Shown: piece after piece, positions 24,053 through 32,345 of the stretch
How positions within the stretch are numbered: position 1 is the first letter of the stretch
Layout of the letters: each line of letters opens with the position of its first letter
Position numbers and translations under genes: made by a program
The notes under the pieces: model-generated
Database searches by the model: none
Told to the model about the DNA's origin: nothing
The model's input: only the letters and a program-made list of their open reading frames with translations
Assembly (NCBI GenBank): GCA_030066685.1
Contig: JASJBF010000049.1
Span: 1-37,070 of the forward strand
Source of the DNA: Kiloniellales bacterium
GTDB lineage: Bacteria; Pseudomonadota; Alphaproteobacteria; Kiloniellales; JAKSBE01
DNA: 37,070 bases
Reading direction: 5' to 3'

Positions 24053-24904
24053 TCAGCCCGGCAGCCGCAGCCCGTGGACCAGGGCCGGGTAGTCCGGCCG
24101 TTCGGGGCCGATCGCGCCGTGGCGGATCAGGAAATCGATGTTGACCAGGGCGACGTTGAACTTGAAGTCGTCGCCGGCCTCCAGGACCTCGAGCACCCGG
24201 GCGAGCGGCCAGAGGAAGAACTCTTCCACCTCGCCGTCGCTGCAGACCGGTTCGAAGTCGGCCGGCAGCTCCAGGTCGTAGCAGTAGAGCAGGTCGTGGC
24301 GCAGGCCTTCGGCCATCTCGGTGATGTAGGAGACGGCACCGACCGGCCGTGCCCTGGCCGCGAGCTCGGCCGGGATCGAGGCCTCCTCGGCCGACTCCTT
24401 GATCAGGTTCTCCTGCAGGGAGAATCCATAGGGCTGGCCGCCGGCGACGATGTGGTCCAGCTTGCCCGGCGCGGTTGCCTTGTCCAGGGCGCGCCGCCCG
24501 ACCCAGAGGTGCAGGCCGTCGCCCCGGCGGACGAAGCCGTTGACGTGGATGCCGAGGCCGCAGGTGCCGAAGAGCGGCACCGCGCCGCGCTCCAGGCGCA
24601 GCAGCGGCGGCTCGGACCAGTCGGCGTGGACCGCGTAGTCCTCGTCGCGCAGGCGCAGCTTGGCCCCGGCCGCGGCCAGCGCCAGGACCACCTCCTTCAG
24701 CGCCGCCGAACGCGATTCGAAGTCGGCGTAGCGCGGCTTGAGCGCGACCGCTGCCTCGTCGAGGTCGAAGACCTCGTCGAAGGGCAGAAGCCGCGGCGCG
24801 AAGTCCCGGCGGATCCGGCCGACCCGGCGACCGTCCACCAGGAAGGGCAGATAGTCCTCCGGGGTCCAGCGGCGACAGGCCTCGATCCGGTCGCGCAGGC
24901 TCAC
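24053..24904 (-). CDS. Nudix hydrolase with DUF4743-like N-terminal domain
   Basis: This 283-residue protein starts at a GTG that overlaps the stop of the upstream ACT-domain gene (GTGA). Residues 1-115 match the DUF4743 front part of the Tnr3-like Nudix branch: WTPEDYLPFLVDGRRVGRIR and FGTCGLGIHVNGFVRR. The Nudix box region reads KLDHIVAGGQPYGFSLQEN followed by LIKESAEEASIP (about 150-180), with Lys for the usual Arg but with the metal-binding E-x-A-E-E kept. Relatives in yeast are fused to thiamine pyrophosphokinase and hydrolyse damaged thiamine diphosphate forms. That activity is plausible but not shown here. Confidence 0.85.
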   Translation of the reverse strand: MSLRDRIEACRRWTPEDYLPFLVDGRRVGRIRRDFAPRLLPFDEVFDLDEAAVALKPRYADFESRSAALKEVVLALAAAGAKLRLRDEDYAVHADWSEPPLLRLERGAVPLFGTCGLGIHVNGFVRRGDGLHLWVGRRALDKATAPGKLDHIVAGGQPYGFSLQENLIKESAEEASIPAELAARARPVGAVSYITEMAEGLRHDLLYCYDLELPADFEPVCSDGEVEEFFLWPLARVLEVLEAGDDFKFNVALVNIDFLIRHGAIGPERPDYPALVHGLRLPG

Positions 24905-25230
24905 GACAGGCGCTTCTCCGAGATCAGCACGCTGTCCACGTAGTGCAACTGGCGCAGGCAGCGGGCGACGTAGTGGGCGGTCTCGGCGCTCAGGCCGCGG
25001 ACCTGGAGGTCGATCGAGAGCTCCCGTCCGGCCGGGCCGACCACGTCGCTGACCCAGCGCGAGGGCACCAGGTTGCGCTTGGCGAAGAGCTCGAGCACCC
25101 GCGACATCACGCTTGGCTCGGCCTCGGCCTGGATGGAAAAGCAGAACACGCCCGCGGCGGCGGGCGACGGCGATCGTCGGGTTTCGAAGAAAGGTGACGG
25201 GGCCTCAAGGGCCGGTGCAGAGGGCGACAT
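24901..25230 (-). CDS. Small ACT-domain protein
   Basis: This 109-residue protein reads from the ATG at 25230 (an in-frame TTG lies three codons further up). After a Pro/Ser-rich, probably disordered front of about 27 residues, residues 28-105 have the beta-alpha-beta-beta-alpha-beta pattern of an ACT domain: FCFSIQAEAEPSVMSRVLE, then LFAKRNLVPSRWVSDVVG, then ELSIDLQVRGL and the last strand VDSVLISEK. It resembles acetolactate synthase small-subunit ACT domains, but no large subunit is nearby. It is coupled by a 4-bp overlap to the Nudix hydrolase, so a ligand-sensing or partner role for that enzyme is possible. Confidence 0.7.
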   Translation of the reverse strand: MSPSAPALEAPSPFFETRRSPSPAAAGVFCFSIQAEAEPSVMSRVLELFAKRNLVPSRWVSDVVGPAGRELSIDLQVRGLSAETAHYVARCLRQLHYVDSVLISEKRLS

Positions 25231-25415
25231 GCTTCGCAAGCTCCACTTCGGTGATGACGAGGAAACGGCGAGTTCCCGGCTGCCCGCTGGGCGCCGGGCC
25301 GCTAATTCGCTCGTCGCGGCCGAAATGGGGTTGCGCTGTCATGGCTCGACCTTAGTCCCGGCCCGGAGGCGAATCAAGATTAACGACCCTGGCGGTCCGG
25401 GAGACCTTGCCGCAG

Positions 25416-25536
25416 GTCATCCTTCGACAGGCTCAGGATGAGGAGAAATGGTTGGAGACGGCTTCCTCTCAACGACAAGGATGAGGATGACCCGTAGCAG
25501 AAATCGCACCTCATCCTGAGCCTGTCGAAGGATGAC
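25416..25536. repeat. Inverted pair of the CTTCGACAGGCTCA palindromic repeat
   Basis: GTCATCCTTCGACAGGCTCA plus GGATGAGG (25416-25443) and its exact reverse complement (25509-25536) form 28-bp arms around 65 bp. Each arm is itself a small hairpin (CTCATCC/GGATGAG type). The right arm contains the stop codon of the adjacent PLP decarboxylase gene. The rest of 25231-25510 shows no gene. Confidence 0.85.
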
Positions 25537-26953
25537 CGTGGTCAAGAGCCCCCACCCCCTCATCAAGCACCTCGAAGATCTTGCGGACCTCTGCCGCTCC
25601 CGTATGGGGGTTCAGCAGCACCAGGCGTAGCCAGCGCCGGCCCTCGTAGAGCGGCAGGGAGAGAAAGATCCCGGCGTCCAGCAGACGCTGCTGCAGCGCC
25701 TCGACCACGGCGTCCTCGGCCCCGGCCGGGCGGAAGCAGAGCAGGTTGCTGTCGGCCGGCGCCGCCAGCTCCAGCCCGGACCGCCGTGCCAGCTCTGCGG
25801 CGACCTCGGCGGTCAGCGCCATGCCGGCGTCGATCAGCCGCGCCAGGCCCGAGCGGCCGAAATGCTGCAGGGTCAGCCAGAGCTTGAGCACCTCGGCCGG
25901 GCGCGTGCCCTGGAGGCCCAGCTCGCCCAGATTCACCGGGCCGCCGGTCTCGGCCATGTAGGGCGCCGCGACCCGGAAGTGCTCGGCCGGCAGCGCGGCG
26001 TCGCGGAACAGGCAGCAGGCGCAGGTCTTGGTTACGTAGAGCCATTTCTGCGGGTTGAAGGTGACAGAATCCGCACGTTCGATCCCGGCCAGGCAGTCCC
26101 GGTAGCGCGGGCTGAAGGCCAGGGCCCCGCCGTAGGCCGCGTCGACGTGGAGCCAGAGCCCTTCGCCCGCCGCGACCTCGGCGATGGCCGCCAGAGGATC
26201 GATCGCGCCGGTCACCGTCGTCCCGGCGGTCGCGACCACGGCGAAGGGCGCCTGTCCCGCCGCCCGGGCGGTCACGACGGCCGCTACCAGGGCCCGCGGC
26301 TCCATGCGCCCCTCCCGGCAGGGCACCGCGATCGCCGCCGCCCGGCCCAGCCCCAGGACCATGGCGGCCTTGGCCAAGGAGGTGTGGGCGGCGCTGGACG
26401 CGAAGAACACGGGCGGCCGCGCCAGGCCGCCAAGTCCTCGCTCCGCAACCTCCGGAAAGGCCCGGTTGCGGGCCACGGCGAGGGCCAGAGTGTTGGCCAG
26501 GCTGCCACCGCTCGCCATGACCCCGCCGGCCCCGCCCGGCAGCTCGAAGAGCCCGGCAAGCTCGGCCATCAGCGCGACCTCCAGGCGCGACAGGGCCGGC
26601 GCCATCTCGTAGCTCAGGAGGTTGTTGTTGATCGCCGCCGCCGCCAGGGCGCCGAGGATCGAGGCGGTCGCCGGCGGCGGGTCCATGTGCCCGGTCCAGC
26701 CCGGCGAGAAGGGATTCATCGAGGCTTCGAGCAGGCCCTCTAGCCGCGCCAGCACCTCGGCCTCCGCCACCGGCTCGGCCGGCAGCAGCTCCGGCAGCGG
26801 CCGGTCCTCGCGCGGCAGAGGCGGGCGCGCCGCCGCCCCGGCCAGCTGCGCGATCACCCGTCCCAGCCCCCTCTGCAAGAGCGCCTCGACCGCGTCGCGG
26901 TTCCCGCCCCGGGGCGAGACGAAGGCCGTCTCCGGCAGGCCGTCGAGATCCAT
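25511..26953 (-). CDS. Group II PLP-dependent amino acid decarboxylase
   Basis: This 480-residue enzyme belongs to the aromatic-amino-acid / glutamate / diaminobutyrate decarboxylase family. Landmarks are SPGWTGHMDPPPATASILGA (about 84-103), ASGGSLANTLALAVARNRAF, the cofactor aspartate in LWLHVDAAYGGALAFS, and the Schiff-base lysine in VTFNPQKWLYVTKTC (Lys303). The fold is complete, with the late RWLRLVLLNPHTG. The last residues, HPSTGSG, are encoded by a dispersed repeat whose reverse strand gives the TGA stop, so the native C-terminus has been replaced or extended. The substrate cannot be fixed from sequence. Divergent from the AAA ATPase gene. Confidence 0.9.
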   Translation of the reverse strand: MDLDGLPETAFVSPRGGNRDAVEALLQRGLGRVIAQLAGAAARPPLPREDRPLPELLPAEPVAEAEVLARLEGLLEASMNPFSPGWTGHMDPPPATASILGALAAAAINNNLLSYEMAPALSRLEVALMAELAGLFELPGGAGGVMASGGSLANTLALAVARNRAFPEVAERGLGGLARPPVFFASSAAHTSLAKAAMVLGLGRAAAIAVPCREGRMEPRALVAAVVTARAAGQAPFAVVATAGTTVTGAIDPLAAIAEVAAGEGLWLHVDAAYGGALAFSPRYRDCLAGIERADSVTFNPQKWLYVTKTCACCLFRDAALPAEHFRVAAPYMAETGGPVNLGELGLQGTRPAEVLKLWLTLQHFGRSGLARLIDAGMALTAEVAAELARRSGLELAAPADSNLLCFRPAGAEDAVVEALQQRLLDAGIFLSLPLYEGRRWLRLVLLNPHTGAAEVRKIFEVLDEGVGALDHGHPSTGSG

Positions 26954-27105
26954 GATCGATCCCTCTTGTCCCCGCTTCCCAGCGCCAAAGGCTAACCCGC
27001 CGCCGCGGTAGGGGAAAATCGCATTATTGTCGCGGCGACAAAGCTGTGCCCTTTGACCTGCGGGCGCGTCGCCTTAGGCTGACGACCGTCCCGACAACTC
27101 AGACG

Positions 27106-28185
27106 ATGCCCATGGCCCTCGACGCGCTCCGCATCTCCGGCTACCGCTCCCTCAAGGAGCTGCGCGTCCCGCTGTCCGGCCTCAACGTCTTCACCGGGCC
27201 CAACGGCTGCGGCAAGAGCAACCTCTACCGCGCTCTTCTCCTGATCGCGGCGGCGGCACGCGGCGAGCTGGCCAAGGCCCTGGGCGAGGAAGGCGGCATG
27301 CCCTCGGCGCTCTGGGCCGGGGAGCGCGGCAAGGGCAGCGTGCGGATGCGGCTCGGCTTCGCCAGCGAGAACTGGGACTACGAGATCGGCTGCGGCCTGC
27401 CGAACATCGGCAGGACCTACAGCGCCTTCATCCTCGACCCCTTGGTCAAGGCGGAGGAGGTCCGCTACATCGGCGGCAGCCGGCCGGTCGCATTGCTTGA
27501 ACGCAAGAACGCCAGCGTCTGGCTGCGCGGCGAGGACGGCCGCCGGGTCTCCTATCCGCTCTCCGTGATCCCCTCGGAGTCGGCCCTGTCGCAGATCGTC
27601 GATCCGCAGCTCTATCCGGAGTTGGCGGCCCTGCGCCAGGACATCGGCGATTGGCGCTTCTACCACCACTTCCGCACCGATGCCGACACGCCCCTGCGCC
27701 GGCCCCAGACCGGCGTCCTGACGCCCGTGCTCGCGAACGATGGGGTCGACCTCGCCGCGGCGCTGCAGACCGTCCTGGAGCGCGGTGACCGTAGCGGCCT
27801 TGAGGAGGCAATCGACGACGCCTTTCCGGGTTCGGAGCTGGTCATCTTCCAGGAGCGCGGTCGCTTCGAGGTCGGCTTGACCATGCCCGGCATCCAGCGC
27901 CCCTTCGAGGCGCGCGAGCTCTCCGACGGCACCCTGCGCTACCTCTGCCTGCTGGCGGCGCTGATGAGCCCCTGGCCGCCGGGCCTGCTCGCCCTCAACG
28001 AGCCGGAGACCAGCATCCACGCCGACCTGCTGGCGCCCCTGGCGCAAATCGTCCTGCGCGCCGCCGAGACCACACAGATCCTGCTGGTTACCCACTCGGG
28101 AAGCCTGGCCGACCACCTCGAAGCCGGCGGCGCCGCGGTCTTCCGCCTGGAGAAAGTCGAGGGGGAGACCGTGCTGGCGGGCTAG
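27106..28185 (+). CDS. AAA family ATPase (RecF/OLD/SMC-like)
   Basis: This 359-residue ABC-type ATPase reads from the ATG at 27106 (a second ATG two codons later is equally possible). Residues about 5-45 give LRISGYRSLKELRVPL and the Walker A motif FTGPNGCGKSNLYRALLL. The signature loop is EARELSDGTLRYLCLLA. Walker B is GLLALNEPETSIHADLLAPL, followed by the switch His in LLVTHSGSLADHLE. The length equals a single-chain RecF/SMC head with a short insertion. No TOPRIM nuclease domain and no partner gene are present, so the type I OLD architecture is excluded. A DNA-related or regulatory ATPase role is likely, with details unknown. The stop codon lies 7 bp from the end of the convergent yceI gene. 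Confidence 0.85.
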   Translation: MPMALDALRISGYRSLKELRVPLSGLNVFTGPNGCGKSNLYRALLLIAAAARGELAKALGEEGGMPSALWAGERGKGSVRMRLGFASENWDYEIGCGLPNIGRTYSAFILDPLVKAEEVRYIGGSRPVALLERKNASVWLRGEDGRRVSYPLSVIPSESALSQIVDPQLYPELAALRQDIGDWRFYHHFRTDADTPLRRPQTGVLTPVLANDGVDLAAALQTVLERGDRSGLEEAIDDAFPGSELVIFQERGRFEVGLTMPGIQRPFEARELSDGTLRYLCLLAALMSPWPPGLLALNEPETSIHADLLAPLAQIVLRAAETTQILLVTHSGSLADHLEAGGAAVFRLEKVEGETVLAG

Positions 28186-28192
28186 GCCGCCC

Positions 28193-28783
28193 TCAGTTAG
28201 CCCCCGGCCGGGTCGCCTGGATGTCGATGAAGATCACCACCTCGTTGCCGACCACCGAGGTGTCCTCCCAAAGGCCCTGGCCGACGCCGTAGTCGAGGCG
28301 CTGCACCTTGAGCTCGCCCTTTGCAACGGCACGCAGCTGGCCGGGCTGATCTGGATCGGGCGCGACCTCCAGGGTGAAGGGCAGGACCACGTCCCTGGTC
28401 ACGTCGCGCATTGTCAGGCGGCCGCTCGCCTCGTAGCCGCCGTCGCCGTTCTGCGCAAAGCCCTCGGCCTCGAAGCGGGCGCTGGGCCAGGTCGCGACGT
28501 CGAAGAGCGAGGCCGAGCGGATGGTGTCGTCGCGGTCCTTGCTCTCGCTGTTGACGCTGGCGATGTCGATAGTCACCGCCACACGACTCCGGTCCAGCGC
28601 CTCGGGATCGAAGCGGATCTGCGCCTCGAAGGTCTCGAAGACGCCCTCGACCGGGGCGCCGCCCTGGGTCGCGATGAAGCCGACCCGGCTGCCGTCCTCT
28701 ACGCGCCAGTCCGGGGCCTCGGCCCAGGCCGGAGCCCCCGCAACACACAGGGCCGCGATCGCGGCCAAAGCCCGCAGCTTCAC
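28193..28783 (-). CDS. YceI family periplasmic protein (second copy)
   Basis: This 196-residue protein starts at a GTG preceded by AGGAGGAGACGGCGAG. The signal peptide is LRALAAIAALCVAGAPAWAE. The lipocalin-like YceI beta-barrel follows: GSRVGFIATQGGAPVEGVFE, then IRFDPEALDRSRVAVTIDIA, SASLFDVATWPSARFEA, GRLTMRDVTRDVVLPFTLEV and a C-terminal DTSVVGNEVVIFIDIQA. YceI proteins bind long isoprenoid-type lipids in the periplasm. It is 20 bp downstream of the cytochrome b561 gene and closes the three-gene cluster. Confidence 0.9.
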   Translation of the reverse strand: MKLRALAAIAALCVAGAPAWAEAPDWRVEDGSRVGFIATQGGAPVEGVFETFEAQIRFDPEALDRSRVAVTIDIASVNSESKDRDDTIRSASLFDVATWPSARFEAEGFAQNGDGGYEASGRLTMRDVTRDVVLPFTLEVAPDPDQPGQLRAVAKGELKVQRLDYGVGQGLWEDTSVVGNEVVIFIDIQATRPGAN

Positions 28784-28803
28784 CTCGCCGTCTCCTCCTC
28801 CGT

Positions 28804-29349
28804 CTATGCCCCAGGCAACATGCGCCGCAGGACGTCGTCCTTGAGCTGTAGATGGTGGCGTAGCGCCGCCCCCGCATGGATCAGGAACAGGCCGCAGAGC
28901 GCCCAGCCCATCAGGTGATGGGTCTCCTCCAGGATCTCCTTCAGCCCCGGGTTTGGCCCGGTCAGGTTCGGCAGGGTCAGCGTGCCGAAGATCACCACCG
29001 GGAAGTTGGCCGCCCAGGAATGGACGATCCCGGTGACCGGCTGGGCGAAAAGCAGCAGGTAGAGCAGCAGGTGGCTGGTCTTGGCCGCCAGGCGCTCCCA
29101 GCCCGCCATCCCCGTCGGCAGCGGCGGCGGCGGCGAGATCCAGCGCCAGACCAGGCGCAGGAGGGTCAGGGCCAGGACCGTCACGCCCAGCGACTTGTGC
29201 AGGTTGTAGACCTTGAGCTTCTCCGGCCCCAGGGGCAGGTCGGTCATGTAGGCCGCGATCACGATCAGCGCGACCACGAGGGCGACCGTGACCCAGTGGA
29301 AGAGCTGGGCCAGGGCCCCGTAGCGGCCTTCGCCGTTGCGCAGTCTCAT
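28804..29349 (-). CDS. Cytochrome b561
   Basis: This 181-residue, four-helix inner-membrane diheme cytochrome shows candidate heme ligands His18 in ALAQLFHWVTVAL, His in VYNLHKSLGVTVL (about 51), His in KTSHLLLYLLLFAQPVTG (about 92) and the His pair in EETHHLMGWALCGLFLIHAG (about 145-160). It matches the YceJ/CybB-type family that moves electrons from quinol to periplasmic or small-molecule acceptors. It lies between two yceI genes on the same strand. In Escherichia coli yceJ (a cytochrome b561) is paired with yceI, and this cluster preserves that pairing. Confidence 0.92.
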   Translation of the reverse strand: MRLRNGEGRYGALAQLFHWVTVALVVALIVIAAYMTDLPLGPEKLKVYNLHKSLGVTVLALTLLRLVWRWISPPPPLPTGMAGWERLAAKTSHLLLYLLLFAQPVTGIVHSWAANFPVVIFGTLTLPNLTGPNPGLKEILEETHHLMGWALCGLFLIHAGAALRHHLQLKDDVLRRMLPGA

Positions 29350-29410
29350 CTCGGCGGCCCCTCGGAGGTTGCGGCGCGGCGCGATCCTGCCACGTCCGCG
29401 CCCGCCCGGT

Positions 29411-30034
29411 CTACTCGACCCTGCGCAGCTCGGTCTCGATCATGATGTCGACCGTGTCCGAGGTCAGCGGCGCGTAGAGCCCGAGATTGAACTCGCTGCG
29501 CAGGACCCGGGTCCGGGCCGAGAAGGCCACGTACTGGGCGCCCTTGTAGGTCTCGCTGTAGGCGCTCAGTGGGTGCTCGCCCTGGAAATTGAAGGTGACG
29601 TCCAGGGTCACCGGCTTGGTCACGCCGTTGACGGTCAGGTCGCCCTCGACCTGGCCAGACTTGGAGCCGGTCTTGCGCACCGCGGTGCTGACGAAGGTGA
29701 TCTCCGGGTGCTTCTCGGCGTTGAAGAAGTCGGCGCTCTTGAGGTGGTCGTCGAACGCTGGGACGTCGCTATCGATGCTGTCGGTCTTGATGGTGACCTC
29801 AATTTTGCTGGTCTCGGGCTTCTCGGAATCGAAGACCAGGGTGCCGTCGACGTCGTCGAAGCGAGCCGACTGGTTCGACAGGCCGAGGTGGTTCCAGAAG
29901 AACAGGATCTTGGTGTGACCCTTGTCGAAGGTGTAGGTGTTCGCGGCCTGTGCTGCCGTGCCCAGCGCCAGCGCCGCCGCCATGCCGCCCGAAACGGCGA
30001 GGGCTCGCCAAAGCGTCATCTTCGTCTTGCGCAT
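29411..30034 (-). CDS. YceI family periplasmic protein (first copy)
   Basis: This 207-residue protein begins at the ATG at 30034, after an AGGAGGAG site; a longer in-frame extension lacks support. The signal peptide is LWRALAVSGGMAAALALGT with cleavage after AAQAA. The YceI barrel reads TYTFDKGHTKILFFWNHLGL, then SARFDDVDGTLVFDS, SADFFNAEKHPEITFVSTAV, VEGDLTVNGVTKPVTLDVTF and a C-terminal TSDTVDIMIETELRRVE. This is the canonical YceI form, closer to the family pattern than the second copy. It is the first gene of a cluster (62 bp to the cytochrome gene) and is divergent from the LysR regulator. Confidence 0.93.
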   Translation of the reverse strand: MRKTKMTLWRALAVSGGMAAALALGTAAQAANTYTFDKGHTKILFFWNHLGLSNQSARFDDVDGTLVFDSEKPETSKIEVTIKTDSIDSDVPAFDDHLKSADFFNAEKHPEITFVSTAVRKTGSKSGQVEGDLTVNGVTKPVTLDVTFNFQGEHPLSAYSETYKGAQYVAFSARTRVLRSEFNLGLYAPLTSDTVDIMIETELRRVE

Positions 30035-30243
30035 CCCTGCTCCTCCTCTTTGCTTCGTCACTGCGCCGCCTCGCAGCAAATCGGCGCGGCCGGCACAAAC
30101 CTCATCTCCGTCTCCCGGCGTCTCCCGAGCCATTCGGTCCGGCACCTTCCTGCAAGACCCCTACGCGCGACCCGCGGGACCGGATCTAAGGGCAAGGTAG
30201 TGGGTGTGGGGATTCTCCGGAATGACTCGTTTCTGCGGAATTT

Positions 30244-30261
30244 CTGTGCGTTCATGCACAG
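30244..30261. promoter_or_regulatory. Palindromic candidate operator in the yceI / LysR divergent region
   Basis: CTGTGC-GTTCAT-GCACAG is a perfect 6-bp inverted repeat 24 bp before the LysR start. LysR-type regulators commonly bind inverted repeats in the divergent promoter they share with their target. It may serve autoregulation and yceI control. Nothing else is assigned in 30035-30285. Confidence 0.45.
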
Positions 30262-30285
30262 CTGATACTGGAGAAAGGCAGGCCC

Positions 30286-31170
30286 ATGCCCCTGACCTCG
30301 AACGACCTCGGGACCGTGTTGGCGGTGGCCCGCGGCGGCTCGCTCTCGGCCGCGGCCCGCGCCCTGGGGGTCAACCACTCGACGGTCTCGCGACGTCTCG
30401 CCGCGCTCGAGGCCGCGACCGGCCAGACCCTGTTCCGGCGGCTGAGCCGCGGTTACGCCCCGACCCCGGCGGGCGAGACCCTGATCGAGGCGGCCGAGCG
30501 CCTGGAGGCCGAGCTTCAGGGCCTGGAGCGCCTGCTGAGTGGCCGCGACATCCGGCTGCGCGGCACCTTGCGCCTGACCGCCCCGGACGACGTCGCCAAC
30601 CACCTCCTGCTGCCGCTTCTGGCGAGTTTCCGCCGGGCCTTTCCCGGCATCCTACTCGAGCTTGTGATCGACAACCGGACCCTGAACCTGGGCCGGCGCG
30701 AGGCCGACGTGGCCCTGCGCGCGACCAACAGGCCCCAGGCGAGCCTGGTCGGCCGCCGCGTCGCCGGCCTGGCCGCCACCGTCTACGCCGCGCAGCGCCT
30801 GGTGGACAAGGCGGGGCAGCCAGAGGACCTGCCCTGGGTCGCCTGGGAGGACGACGGACAGAGCAACAACCTCAAGTCCTGGATCGAGGCCAAGGCGCCG
30901 CCCGAGCGGATCGCCTACCGGGCGAACAGCGTCGCCAACCAGTTTGCCGCCCTGCGGGCCGGCATGGGCCAGGGAGTCCTGCCCTGCTACCTCGGCGATC
31001 CGGCGCCGGACCTGGTCCGGATCCTGGCGCCCCAGCCCGAGCTGGAAGCCGGCCTCTGGATCCTGACCCATCCCGACCTGCGCCAGGCGGCCCGGGTCGC
31101 GGCCCTGACCGAGTTCCTCTTCACCGAGCTGAAGCGCCGGGAGCCCCTGCTCAACGGCCGCGCACCTTAG
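30286..31170 (+). CDS. LysR-family transcriptional regulator
   Basis: This 294-residue protein has an N-terminal winged helix-turn-helix, VARGGSLSAAARALGVNHST then VSRRLAALEAATGQTLFRRL (about 14-53). A linker helix and a LysR substrate domain follow (about 90-290), with LRLTAPDDVANHLLLPLL and the effector-domain stretch NSVANQFAALRAGMGQGVLP. The length is normal. Divergent from the yceI-cytochrome b561-yceI cluster, whose expression it most likely controls along with its own; the signal is unknown. Its stop overlaps the stop of the convergent membrane protein gene by 4 bp. Confidence 0.92.
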   Translation: MPLTSNDLGTVLAVARGGSLSAAARALGVNHSTVSRRLAALEAATGQTLFRRLSRGYAPTPAGETLIEAAERLEAELQGLERLLSGRDIRLRGTLRLTAPDDVANHLLLPLLASFRRAFPGILLELVIDNRTLNLGRREADVALRATNRPQASLVGRRVAGLAATVYAAQRLVDKAGQPEDLPWVAWEDDGQSNNLKSWIEAKAPPERIAYRANSVANQFAALRAGMGQGVLPCYLGDPAPDLVRILAPQPELEAGLWILTHPDLRQAARVAALTEFLFTELKRREPLLNGRAP

Positions 31171-32192
31171 GAAGCGACGGCGAGGAAGGCGATGCCGACC
31201 GCGGCCGCCGCGACGCTGCCACCCAGGACCACGACCAGGACCGCGGTGATCAGGCCGCTGGCCGTGGTGTCGAAGAGCAGCAGTCGCTTGAAGGGCATGA
31301 GGACGAAGGGCAGCAGGACCAGGACCAGCAGGGCCCAGAGGCTGATCCGCGGCACCTGGACGATCATCAGGTAGACGAAGACCAGGAGGGCGCCGCCGCC
31401 GCTGAACACCGGCAGCGGCCCGAAGCTGCCCGGCGAGCCCATCAGCATCAGCGCCGCCAGGCGCCAGAGGGCGTAGCCCAGCGCCGAGGCGGCCACCGCA
31501 GCGGCGAAGAGGCCGAGGCCCACCGCGTCGGCGACCAGGGCGGTGCCCGCCGCCCCGCCGCCGGCCAGGCAGAGCACCAGGGCGCCGGGCAGGGCCCCGG
31601 CCTGCGCGGCCATGGTCCTGAAACGGAAAAGCCAGACCGTCCCGCCGATCCAGGCCGCCAGCAGGACCATGACCCCGCTGAAGCCCGGCCCGACCATCAG
31701 CTTGGGCCAGGCAAGCCAGACCAGGGCGACCAGGGGAAAGCCGAGCAGCGCCGGCTCCTCGCCTGGCTTGGACAGGTCGGAGACCTCGAAGACCATGCCG
31801 AGCAGCGCCGCCGCAACGACCAGATAGAAGACCTTGCCCAGGCCGGTCTGCGGCGGAAAGGGCTCCGCGGTCCCGGTCAGCAGGAAGGCCAGGATCACGC
31901 CGGCCACGATCGACAGGCTCATCATCGCCGGGCCGCGCTTCGGACCGCCGCTGACCCGCAGCAGGCCGGCCAGGACAAGGCTCACTGCGAAGGGCGCGAT
32001 CACGGTCTCGAAGACGGGATCGTTCAGGATCGTCGGGTTGATGGCGAAGCTCCCGGGATCGAGCGGAGCGCAAGGCCCCGGCGGCGCGGTCCGGCGGATA
32101 GAGAAGGGGCCGGTGGCGGGTGCTGCTGCAGCCCCGCTTCCGGCCCCGCGGCGGTTCGGGGCGAAGATAGGCAGCCCGCTCGCCCGGGGCAA
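31167..32192 (-). CDS. Integral membrane protein of unknown function
   Basis: The frame is 341 residues from an ATG at 32192, but the first 45 or so residues are Pro/Arg/Gly-rich and look untranslated or disordered. The clearly conserved-looking part starts near FAINPTILNDPVFETVIAP (about residue 52), and a GTG at 32003 would give 278 residues. Eight to nine hydrophobic segments follow, such as LVLAGLLRVSG, LSIVAGVILAFLLTG, GKVFYLVVAAALLGMVFEV and the last GGSVAAAAVGIAFLAVA. No transporter or enzyme motif is recognised. Convergent with the LysR gene. Confidence 0.6.
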   Translation of the reverse strand: MPRASGLPIFAPNRRGAGSGAAAAPATGPFSIRRTAPPGPCAPLDPGSFAINPTILNDPVFETVIAPFAVSLVLAGLLRVSGGPKRGPAMMSLSIVAGVILAFLLTGTAEPFPPQTGLGKVFYLVVAAALLGMVFEVSDLSKPGEEPALLGFPLVALVWLAWPKLMVGPGFSGVMVLLAAWIGGTVWLFRFRTMAAQAGALPGALVLCLAGGGAAGTALVADAVGLGLFAAAVAASALGYALWRLAALMLMGSPGSFGPLPVFSGGGALLVFVYLMIVQVPRISLWALLVLVLLPFVLMPFKRLLLFDTTASGLITAVLVVVLGGSVAAAAVGIAFLAVAS

Positions 32193-32345
32193 TGCCCCAG
32201 CCGCGCTTTCCTGGCGGAGGCGCGGCGCGGGGCCCTCGCGCAGCCTGACGCGAGGCCGAACCGAGCTCGTATTCGGGTCGCGCCAATCCGATGAAGGAAA
32301 GCGGCACGCAGGTTCGAAGCCGATGCGGCTTCAGAGGATCCCGCT

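Noticed and set aside
25416-25536. The inverted repeat as a CRISPR or attachment-site remnant
   Set aside because: There is no repeat-spacer periodicity, and the same core occurs as a dispersed palindrome elsewhere in the window.
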